A program made the translations under genes and the position numbers. DNA of 64,000 bases from contig OU452228.1 of assembly GCA_911728455.2 (NCBI GenBank), positions 6,758,001-6,822,000 of the forward strand. Reading direction: 5' to 3'. Of this stretch, positions 35,201 to 47,200 are shown piece after piece; within the stretch, counting starts at the first letter, position 1; each line of letters starts with the position of its first letter. This DNA is from Marthasterias glacialis. Its lineage: Eukaryota; Echinodermata; Asteroidea; Forcipulatida; Asteriidae. The notes under the pieces were generated by a model, which saw nothing but the letters and a program-made list of their open reading frames with translations, searched no databases and was not told where the DNA came from.

Positions 35201-38200
35201 ATAGTTTTGGAATTACACCAATTAGCATGACTGACGAATCACTAGATTTGACATTTTGCATTTTCACAAACCGACAATTCTGTTGACCTGTTTAAGTTTA
35301 GCATTTTCCAAAGTGATGAATCTCAACATGCATTGGTTTGTCCGCAATGCTCTGCGTGCACGTCTCATTTTTCGTTTTCACAAAGTGACAAATGTGTTTA
35401 GTAATTAATAACTCATCAAAACAGTTGTAAACATATTGACAGTTCTGTATGATTGGAGCTATATTTTGGTTGCAAAACTTCAAAGAAAAGAAATATAGTA
35501 AGCAGTCTCCGAAACAGCAGTTTAAAAAATAGTCCAACTTCAAAAGTGATTTTCTCTAAACAGATTCATGGTGCAGTGGCTATGGCTGGAACGCCAACAA
35601 TTCTTATTCTTCATCATTGTTCATTGCAGCCAACCAACATAGCCTTAGCCAAAGTCAGCCGCAGCCTAACTTACCATTTCCACCAGCACCCTGGTCATGG
35701 ATGCTACATATAGGATTCCTGGGACCCATCTCGATGCACGCACGGATAACCCTGTTCATTTTCTGCTCCATCTCGGCGTCCCCTCGCTGCACGGCTCCAA
35801 AGTCAAGCTCCTCTGTATTGTCCCCCTGGACCTGAATAGAAGAGGCCGCACCCCCACCGACCCCAATGCGGTACACAGGGCCCCCGAGCTTTACCACTTT
35901 CATTCCTGGGGAGGGAGAGAAAACGTTTTGTAAAAGGGAACTGCTATTACGCACCATTTTATTTTTATTTTTCTCCTGATTAGAGCAATCTGATCTAGAT
36001 AGCACATTCTAACTCTATAAAATCGAATTTCTGTGATTTTATTGTTATTCTTATTATTAATTTCTGGTAATGAAACTTAGGATGCCTCAAAAGCGAGCTT
36101 AATCACTGTAGCTCAGAAGCCTGAGGAAACCTGTACATAAGGATGCTTGCTATCTGAACCAGAAACCATGATAAGTGTTCTGGGTTCTTTTACGTGCACT
36201 ACCCATCCTAGTACACGGGACCTACGGCTTAACGTCCCATCTAAAGGACAAAGCAATTATGGTTAAGTGTCTTGCTCAAGGACACAAGTGTCCCAACTGG
36301 CCAGGCCGGGATTCAAATCCACATTCTGTAAACTACAGAACTTAAGTTCGGCGGACTAGACCGCTCTGCCACGACATTCAACGAGTGTTATATTGGTGTT
36401 AGCAAAAAAAATCTTAATCATTTTGTTTCATCCCTAACCCACGTGTGATAAAGCACTTTGTACTTCCACAGTCCTGTGGAAAAAAATCCACAGGCCTACG
36501 ACTCGGGTGGGATTCGAACCCATGACCCCTGCATTCCAGACCAGATATCTTAACCACTAGACCACCGAGGCCAATTCAAATTATCTAATAGAGGGTATGC
36601 ACAGCCGTTTTCCTACAGTAAACTTACGGCCGTTTTGACCTTCTTGAGGGCGCTGTTGTACATATCTCTAAGGGACTCATGACGTCAGGCGCATAAGGCC
36701 TATTAGCAGGGGGTGTCGCCACATTCTATAATCAAAATATGTGTCTCAAACTGCAATACGCTGTACCTCTCTGTACACAAAACCCAATAGTGAGAGACGT
36801 GCTTGTGTGCTTGTAAATTGTCCAAGATACAATGTTATTGCCTCATCAAGTTACAACATTTTTGACGCAATTTTGTATATTATTGGGGCAGACCAAAGTA
36901 TTGTCCACACCTGCCTTCACTCACCTGTTTCTGGGATTTGTTTGGTCACATGACCACTCTCCAACGAGCCCATGCCACCGCTGAACATGATTGGCTTAAC
37001 CCACTCTCGTCTCTCAGCATCACCGACTACCATGCCGAACGACCGGGCAAAACCGGTCAGCACCGGTTCCCCAAACTTGTTGCCGTAGTCTGATGCCCCA
37101 TTGCTTGCCTGGACAGCCACCTGCAGAGCAGACGCCATGTTGGTTGGGTACTCGAATGATGTCTCTTCCCACGGCAGATCATACTCTGAACGTGTTAAAC
37201 AGAAAATATACATTTTACCTCTGATACACAATACAGGGTACCACTTTGCATCCGTCGCGTTAGCAGTTTTTCTCACTGGTTGTAACTTTTTTTTGAAGTA
37301 CCTGAAACCACCCAAAAGTGTTTCAACATGTGAACAGACATGCAGGCTTATACTATAAATAATCTGAGTAGATTCCGTTGATGATTTTTAAAGTTTTTTT
37401 TTAAATTACCCTCAAAATTTTATTAACCCTTACCATGGAGCTAAAAAACAGTCCCTAAGTCCCTATTCCATCAACTCTAACAGCAGGTTTTGTTGGGTTG
37501 TGTTGGACTGGGTACTGCATGAGTAAACTGATCATGCTTTACATGGGTTCAGGCATACCACCATAATCAGAGTACCACAGTTTGGGTGTTGAGTTACCCA
37601 TATGGTGTTGGAATTAGTTAGAGTGGGGAAGGATCCTAGTAAATCACTCAAGGGAGTTTGGATTTTTTGTCCATTTTTTTAATATAATTTGAGAGTATTT
37701 AAAACTTAATATTTCTGATCAACTCAAATTATTTTCAGTATAAGCCTGCATGTCCATTCACATGTTGAAACACTTTTGGGTGGTTTCAGGTATTTAAAAT
37801 AAAGTTACAACCATTGGAAAAAAAACTGCTAATATAGACTGAATAAGTCTCACATGTATTCAAACATTTTGGGGACCAGTTGGTCCCACGCACATTGCCT
37901 TAAACATGTGAAGGAAAAAATATCGCGCACTTTAGCGCTTTAATTTTGGAATACGTGCAAGACTTGCCTGGTCTATTGAAATACACACATATATACCCAT
38001 GACACGAAGGAGATCAATCTTCTTTTAGTTGTAGTGCTTGTTCAAATAAAAACAGCGGCTTTTTCACATTTAGATTCTGGTCTTGTGAACAAATTTCTGG
38101 TCCAGTGAAAACTTTGAGCTACCAACCCCAGGTCTTGTGGATATTTCTCCCCCAATCTCGTGTTCTGCCCGTACCAATATTTCCCCTAGCTAATGAACTA

Positions 38201-41200
38201 AAACAAAGTGGTGAAAATTTAAACTGATGACTGAAGCAAACTTGACTCAGTCTGCAAACTTACACGATTGCAACGCTCACAAAAATGCGCGACGATTCTA
38301 ACCACACATCCAAGTTGTGAGCTCTTGATACATGGAGGTCAAGGAAATAGCTCATATATTAACGTGTTTTTTTTTCAATTAGTATTTCATTTGCTTTCCT
38401 TTATGGCAAGTCTTGACAGCGAGATGGTAATATTGGCAAAACATGAGCGAGGTGGTCACTGAAAGTAGCCAGGGTGGGCCGCCCCATGTTTGCATGGACA
38501 GAGGGGGGGGGGGGGGGTGGAAACACTGCCTCTTATAACCAGAAATGTGCCACGGAAACACAACCCTGCTCTTTAATACACAGGTCTCACTGTTTGCTTT
38601 TTATGGGTTTTGTTGTTGTTGTTTGTTCCGAGAAGCACTTTACCAGGAATGTGTAGGTTCCCAAAGCAATATCCTGCCGTTCCTGCAACAACATGAGCAC
38701 CCCGTCCTGCAGCTTGTACATCACGGATACGACCGCCGGTCCCAGTAGTTGCACCGCTGAAGGGAGCCACCCCTGTAGAAGAATTAGTACAAGATTTCAC
38801 AAGGGGTTAGGTCAACTGACAAGTAACTATTTCAAATCCAGTGCATCTCAACGATGTCTAGCCAATATTAAAAACATAGTACATGATTGGTAAAAAAAAA
38901 ACTGATCAAAGCAAAAGTTTCCTTTTTATAAAGTGCATACCAGTACCAATCCTCCAGAGAAATAATTCCATAATGAAGCAATAATGGTTATGTGTCTTGG
39001 TTACGAAAACAAGTGTCAATTATATCCCAAAATTTTGTCAGATTAAAAAAAAAATGGAAAACTGTGTCATTTATTTTGTAGGCGTGTCGTGGCCGAGCGG
39101 TTTAGAGCACCGGACTCGGTGTTTCTCGTCAGCAGAGTGTGGGTTCGAGTTCCAGTCTAGACACTTGTGTCCTTAATGCACGTAAAAGAAAAACACAGTA
39201 CACTTATCATAAAGAGAAGGGGGTTGTCCCAGTGTTTCTGGCAAGGTCTGGCAGCAATGTGCGCCACCTCACCTTGTATCCCTTTCAAGGTGTTGTATTT
39301 TGGTTGCTTCGTCTCATATCGTAACAATGTCCACCAGATTAGATTTAATTCGGCGCCAGGAGGGTCATTTATGATGGGCATGGTGCATTATAAATGTACA
39401 CATTTATTATTATTATTAAACAAAAACTTTTTGTAAGAGCATGCATGATATTTGGCATTTAAAACCCTGGTGTCAACCACATGCTGATAAAATTCAGCAG
39501 GTACTACCAAATATGGCCATTACTTTTTTTTCAATGGGCTAAAAAAGCCAAGATTCCATGTAAACCTCACCCCTGGTATACCCCACAAGCCTGTAAACTT
39601 TCATTGGCCAGACCCTAAACATTGCAGAGTAAGGAGTGTTGAAAGACAGCAGCCACCTGTCTCCGTGCAGTAATTGATTGACCCTCGTGCTAAGGGTCGT
39701 TGGCACAAGGCGGTATGTACTTTGTGAAAACAACTTGCTGCCGCACACTGATCGTAAATAACAAAAGTCTAAGTCTTGACTGGCACTCGTATTCACCCAC
39801 ATGGTCATTTAGTGTAGCTTTGGGCTTGCATAGGGGGGTTATTGACCTAAAAGACAGGGTGTTGATAAAAAAATCAGCTTGTGGATCAACCTCGTAAAAT
39901 TGTGGAGGACCCAAGGGTTTTAAAAAAAAGTCAGGCAATTTTATTGAGGGCTGACCTACATGTTCATAACGCTACAGGCCTGGATATAATTTTTCAGACT
40001 ATTATATAACAATTTTGCTGATTGCAAAAAGAAAAAAAAGGTAATCAGATTAAAGTAGGGGAATCATTCGTATCATTCCTGGGTAAGAGCTCGGAATTAA
40101 TCTCAACAACTTTGTTCTGCAGTATTTGTACTTAAACAAACTTAGAAGTCACTCAGTTTAAATGGCCTTTGATGAACAATGAACATTATTTAATGTTCGT
40201 CACCATCGAGGCAAAAAAGATCAGACAGATATGTTCCGGTTTGCTGTACAACAGTAGGGCGAATGTATTATTTGTGTTTTTTCACCCATACACCGATATA
40301 TGTTAAGCACTGTAAATATTCGGTACTTTTCCCCGCGTCCCCGTGAAAAAAAATCCACAGGCATTGCTCTAGAATGGCGGGGGTCGTGGGTTCAAATCCC
40401 ACTCCAGGAATGTGCCTGTGGATTTGTTCACAGAAGCCAGATTTCATGCAGTGATTTTATTCTGTTACAATGCAAGAACAAAATGCATTACATTTCTGTT
40501 TATGTATCGCACACATAGATCCTTGTCATTTGAAAAACAAATCGCAATAAACACAAAATAGACACGGAAACTCGACCACCCCACACTCTGAAAATTCTAA
40601 AACCCCTTCTAAACAACGTGGATGACTCCATGTAGACACCAACCTTGTCCGCCATGACACCACCTTGCCTCCTTTGGACAAACCGGCGGGGAACGACTAT
40701 TTTGGGAATGACACTGCAAAGTGTCCTATAATTATCTATATTGGACAATATTAAATTTGACTACAATATTAAATTTTGGAGAGTTGTGACAGTCAACATG
40801 GCAAAATAAAGGATCACAGAAGGCGCCTCTTCTACCATTTAAAAGGATCTGAGTGTGTGGTATATTAAAACAAAATCAAGGCTTTTTTTCACCAGGCAGT
40901 CATAAAAAAAGTCTGAATTCAGATGAGTGTCTAAAATTTCTCATCCCTTAGAAAGCAAGAAAACTTAATTCTATTGAATAAATCTCACCGGTTGGGAAAT
41001 TGTGAGTTTCTGCAGTAAATATGATGTGCCTTTCTGCTTCCTGCTTGTTGAATGATGAGGAACCAACACCTGGGGTCTCTGGAACTAGCGTCTCAACTTT
41101 GTATCCCTTAATTGCGCTGCCAAAACAAAAAATATAATCATCATTGCTTTTTGGAAGTGTAAATTAATAGACCAATCCATTAAGCCCCCCCCCCCCTACT

Positions 41201-44200
41201 AATTTATTGACCAATCACAGCTTTGACAACCCAACTTAAAGTCCGACAAAAGTCCGACATGTTAAAATCCCATATAAAAAGTAAACTAACCGCCGCCATT
41301 GTTCTGACACACAACAGCACACACAACTGTACCAATTTTTGATTGTTTTCATATTTCTGTTGGTGCAAATCCCATAGCAGTGGTCCCTGTACAGTCTTGT
41401 AAAAGTGATTTATGAGTGTTCCTGTCTGCATTGTTCTTTGAACTCAAGGCAATGCTCAAAAGGCCATGAAACTTGAAAAATTCATCTAGTGCAGTCGACT
41501 ATGGTAAGGAAGAGGGGGTATGAGTGCAGTCAACTATGGTAAGGAAGAGGGTATATGAAGAAGAGGGGGTCTGAGTGTAGTCGACTATGGTAAGGAAGAA
41601 GGGGTATGAGTCCAATCAACTATGGTAAGGAAGAGGGGGTATGAGTGCAGTTGACTATGGTAAGGAAGAGGGGGTATGAGTGCAGTTGACTATGGTAAGG
41701 AAGAGGGGGTATGAGTGTAGTCAACTATGGTAAGGAAGAGGGGTCTGAGTGCAGTCGACTATAGTAAGGAAGAGGGGATATGAAGGCAGTCGACTATGGT
41801 AAGGAAGAAGGGGTATGAGTGCAGTTGACTATGGTAAGGAAGAGGGGGTATGAATGCAGTTGACTATGGTAAGGAAGAGGGGGTATGAATGCAGTTGACT
41901 ATGGTAAGGAAGAGGGGGTATGAGTGTAGTCGACTATGGTAAGGAAGAAGGGGTATGAGTCCAATCAACTATGGTAAGGAAGAGGGGGTATGAGTGCAGT
42001 TGACTATGGTAAGGAAGAGGGGGTATGAGTGCAATCAACTATGGTAAGGAAGAGGGTGGTATAAGTGCAGTTGACTATGGTAAGGAAGAGGGGGTATGAG
42101 TGCAGTCGACTATGGTAAGGAAGAGGGGGTATGAGTGCAGTTGACTATGGTAAGGAAGAGGGGGTATGAGTGCAGTTGACTATGGTAAGGAAGAGGGGGT
42201 ATGAGTGCAATCAACTATGGTAAGGAAGAGGGGGTATGAGTGCAGTTGACTATGGTAAGGAAGAGGGGGTATGAGTGTAGTCGACTATGGTAAGGAAGAA
42301 GGGGTATGAGTCCAATCAACTATGGTAAGGAATAGGGGGTATGAGTGCAGTTGACTATGGTAAGGAAGAGGGGGTATGAGTGCAATCAACTATGGTAAGG
42401 AAGAGGGGGTATAAGTGCAGTTGACTATGGTAAGGAAGAGGGGGTATGAGTGCAGTCGACTATGGTAAGGAAGAGGGGGTATGAGTGCAGTCGACTATGG
42501 TAAGGAAGAAGGGGTATGAGTGCAGTTGACTATGGTAAGGAAGAGGGGGTATGAATGCAGTTAACTATGGTAAGGAAGAGGGGGTATGAGTGTAGTCGAC
42601 TATGGTAAGGAAGAAGGGGTATGAGTGTAGTCGACTATGGTAAGGAAGAAGGGGGTATGAGTGCAGTTGACTATGGTAAGGAAGAGGGGGTATAAGTGCA
42701 GTCAACTATGGTAAGGAAGAGGGGGTATGAGTGCAGTCAACTATGGTAAGGAAGAGGGGGTATGAGTGCAGTCGACTATGGTAAGGAAGAGGGGGTATGA
42801 GTGCAGTTGACTATGGTAAGGAAGAGGGGGCATGAGTGCAGTTGACTATGGTAAGGAAGAGGGGGTATGAATGCAGTTGACTATGGTAAGGAAGAGGGGG
42901 TATGAGTGCAGTTGACTATGGTAAGGAAGAGGGGGTATGAATGCAGTCAACTATGGCAAGGAAGAAGGGGTAAGAAAGGGGAAGGGGGACACGCACAGTC
43001 TACTAAAGTCACCTATGATAAGCAAAGGGTTAAGAAACCAGAGGCAGCTGTGGCTAACACCACCCATCTCCACTTGTTTCAGTCTTTATTACCTGCTATT
43101 GTCTGAGAACTTGATGACGTTGTTTGGGTTGCTGGCTTCTTGAGTTCCCATTACCATTTTAAAGAGGGACAGTGGATGTTCCTCCTTGTCAATGACCATA
43201 CGTCCCTTGAAGAACCAATGTCTGCTGTGCTCACTGCAATAGATGGGAGGACGCATTATGTTCATGTATTGAAATAAATCTTGGGCTGTTACGATCAACC
43301 CTCCTACTTCCTGACCATAGGTTATAGATGTCAATGTGAATACATTATAAAGTGGTTACCACTAAGAGAGTAACAGAAAGAAAAGTGCTTGGGATTACAC
43401 AGTAGAGACAGGGTACCCAACCAATAACCAACCCGAAGTAGAAGACATAGTAATAATACTCACTTCTTAAATAGTGTTTTTCACACCAGAAGGGCATCCC
43501 AACGCATTCTGTATTTTTTCTACAGGTATGCAGAGCTATGTTTGGAATTACAAGACCCTTTTTGCATGTATATTTATACATTTATCACCTTGTATTGGTT
43601 TAAAAGGTGCTGTGGTGCAAACAGCGGATGGATGACGCCTAGGTACAAAGGTACAAAAGTACAAAGGTACAAAGATACAAAGGTACAAAGGTACAAAGGT
43701 ACAAAGGTACAAAGATACAAAGGTACAAAGGTACCAGGGTACCAGGGTACAAGGGTACCAGGGTACAAGGGTACAAAGGTATAAAGGTACAAAGGTACAG
43801 TCAAGATGACCAGGCTTTATCTTATGTCAAAACTTTCCAAATTTTAAAGACATTTATAATGTATGTCCATGCTGGCATTGCAGTTACTCAATTTCAACAT
43901 CTGCCTTTTCAAAAGGAAAATTCCCTGGGGATGTTTCCTGCCATGATCCATGCACTTTGTCTGGTTCCTAATAACCACCCATTAAGGCAAACCCTGGTTT
44001 GAAAATCACCAGTCTGTATTTGTTGACTCGAGCCTCATTCTAGTTTGTGTTATTCAAATAAAGGACAGACAAGATGGCTGCTGTGAATGGTGCTTTACCT
44101 GTTGGACTGTGCCAGGTCAAAGCACTCCACGCTGGTTGGGTTACGCTTTGCCCTCTTCTGGAAAAGTTCAGTGTAGTATTCTAAATCCCAGTCATCAAAA

Positions 44201-47200
44201 GCCAGCCCTGGAAAAAAAAGAAACATTATTTCAGTTTCAGTTACATTTATTTCCATCCTGTCACAACAAATTGAAACAATATGTCTGTACAACATGTACA
44301 ACGTAATAATGAATAGAATAGACTTAGGTTTGAACAGGCAAAGGATGAGAACAGTATGGAGGCCGATTTAGATAGGCCGAGGCTTGTAGTAATCAGCCTG
44401 TGGACAAAGTCAAAACAAACGGACAGAGATGAACAATACAACTAACAAACAATAACGCTTAAATAGCTACAATGAAATGAAAAAGGTTTTTTTGAGAGCC
44501 AACAAATGATGTAACCTCGAAAAGCAGTCAATGGATAGATTATAATGTGGGCGGGGCGGGATCTAGTCTTGGCTCAAGCTGTCAGTGATCGAAAGTGGAA
44601 TTCGTACTAGCGTGCCCTCTTAGGGCATGATTTAACCAACGTCTTGGAAATCCAGCAGCATTGGGTTAACTTCTTCTTTGTTTTCTCCCCAGCCTTTCCT
44701 AGGGAACCAATCAGCATGCTATCACAGAAATTAAACTTACATAAATAACTATGTGACACAGGATTATGTTTGTTAAGAATAATAATCTGGATAAAAAGGA
44801 TGCAAAATGGCAGACTTTCAGCGATGCCAGGTAATTGTTATCGGCAATATGCGTATGCACAGAATGATGGCAAATTACCCAGTATGAACGCTACCCACAG
44901 TCTCCCACTGCCTGACAGTTGTCACTGTGTCTTTCTTTATTATTAGGTTTTTCGGCAGTCAAATTCCATGAGTGCAAGTACGTTGAATGGATAGAGACGT
45001 TGCCCCAACTGGTAACGCTGATTAAAAAAAACATGTACGGTGCAATCTCCATAAAATGTAAGCATTTATGTTTTCTTCCATTGTGGTGTGTACAGATTGT
45101 GCCTGCAGGAAGTCCAGGCTCTGTGGCTCTTTTGTGAACATGTGATGGCACGGGTTACATGGTCTATACTGATGCTACCTGTGTACACTGGCAGCGAGGG
45201 AGACACTGCTTTTACTGGCGTGCTTAATACACTCTTTGAATCAAGATAATGTACAATATATTGCAAAGAATGTTTGGGCAAACAGACGTGAACTTAAGAA
45301 ATTGAGAAAATATAGAATTAGCTGTTGCAAACTGCTTACCAACCAAAAGGACTTGTTGTACAACTTAGTACAAATGCACACATTTTTAAATAGCCTCATG
45401 TTTCGACCCTAGCAGAGTCTTTCTCAAAGGCTCAAAATTGAGAAAGACTCTGCTAGGGTCCAAACGTCAAGCCATTAACAATTTTGTGGCACCTCAGAAA
45501 TTGATTAAGAGGCTGGCGAAGGTTAGGTGAGACTTGTTATGTGTAATAAATAAGCACCTCACCTAGTTCCTTATTTGCTTTTTCCAGAGCACTTCTTCCG
45601 TCCTCCATCACTTTGACATCATAGACTGGTTCCGGCCGCACCTATTCACAAAAGATGAGTTTAAAGACAAAGTGCAAGATTTTGTAACCATAGAAAAATT
45701 AAGAATTATTTGGTTCAATCTGAAAGCTCACTGAAAACTCCCACCAGTGCCATTCCTCAGTGACGTAGCCAGGATCTGTTTACTGGAGGGGCACAAGGGG
45801 GGCATTGCTATTCAGAGGGGGGGGGGGGGGGGGGCAGGTATCGTGTTTTTTAATGAATAACATGTATCTACATTGGGGGGGGGGCACTGGAAATTTGTGG
45901 CGGGCAAGTGCCCCCCCCCCCCCCCCCCCCCGGCACCCTCTTGGGTATGCCGCTGCCATTCCTCCGAAACAAATTCAATCTGATAGTCTGTCAAAATTAA
46001 GAACATTACCCCACAATTCATTGCTGCCATCAAACTAAGCACATTATTCGACCATGTACAAAATCCCTGGCAAAATCACAAGTCGTTTGTCATTGTTTTC
46101 ACTTTCAAAACAGGACCATCAAATTTGACGATAACGCTGAAAAGGATGGAACTGAATTTACTCTTCCAAAAAACAACGTCAGTTACCTTTAATATTGTAT
46201 AGTAGTACTAATAAACCAGGTACATAATAAAAACAAAAGTTAATTTTGCATCGGGGTATAAAGAATATTATTCGTGTTTTACCCATACACTGCTGTGTGT
46301 TAAGCACTGTAAACTAAGTATTTTCCCAAGTACTGTGAAGAACAAAATCCACAGCCGTATTACTTGGGTGGGATTCGAACCCCGTCCTTGTAATCCTCAC
46401 CATATAATCACGCTTCAACCAATCAGAATGCATAAACTTTCTAAGGTATTTACGATTAATAGATTTAAGGGCTAAAGATTGGCCAGGCTGGGATTTGAAC
46501 TCACATTATGAACAGCAGAATTCAAATCTGGCCCACTAGTCTGATCAGCCATGATCAATTAAGTTATTGGCATCATATTTTGGATTATTTAATTTATAAC
46601 AAATCCATCACTTTGCAGATAAGTTCATAAACCTGGTAAGCAAAACAATTCGCTAAGCTAAAACAGAAAATCCTGCCCAGCAGAAAAACAGTACTTCACA
46701 TTGTTATGACCGGTGCCCTGCTTTGTTTAAATGCGCTAGGCAATGTTTCCTGTATACCAGCTTTATGAACTTAGATTTGGTACCTCTATAGAGAAGCTTT
46801 CCAATGGTTCAGCGTAACGACACTCCGTCATTCTGTCATGTAGACACCCGCTGATTTCTCTTTCCGTATCAGGTGAGATTGTCATGCCGGAGCCGTCCGT
46901 CATTGATGCCATGATGAAGTACCGCAGCGAACACTCGATCCGTGTGATCTGACTAAGACCAGCAGACTGACACATCGAGACAGCATTGGTCGACCAGGCC
47001 GTCGAAAAGTTCAGTCTGTGAAGACAATTTATGTCACAATTGTAGTCGTCATGTTAAAGGGTTTGTGCACAACATTGGTACGATTGAAAATTTTTCTCAG
47101 ATTCGCACACAAGTTTTTACATGGTACAAAGACGGAAAACTTTCTTTCAAATACTTTTGCTTCAAATGCTTTTAGCTTTTTGAGAAAGGAGTTACCTTGG

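Noticed and set aside
36480..36572. True tRNA-Glu gene
   Set aside because: The A and B boxes are good, but no acceptor stem closes and a SINE body follows; similar heads recur nearby.
39084..39165. True tRNA-Leu or tRNA-Ser gene
   Set aside because: Boxes are present, but the sequence continues into a SINE body with an ATT tail.
41488..42972. CRISPR-like array of regular 35-bp units
   Set aside because: There are no unique spacers: the whole unit repeats, and the sequence is an intron of an animal gene.
42906..43143. Open frames of 66-68 codons at the end of the 35-bp array
   Set aside because: They are read from the minisatellite and its edge into PFAS exon 6 antisense; no protein features.
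43542..43804. Frames on both strands encoding [12 protein letters not shown] repeats
   Set aside because: Direct translation of the GGTACAAA microsatellite; an 8-bp unit gives a period of 8 codons in any frame.
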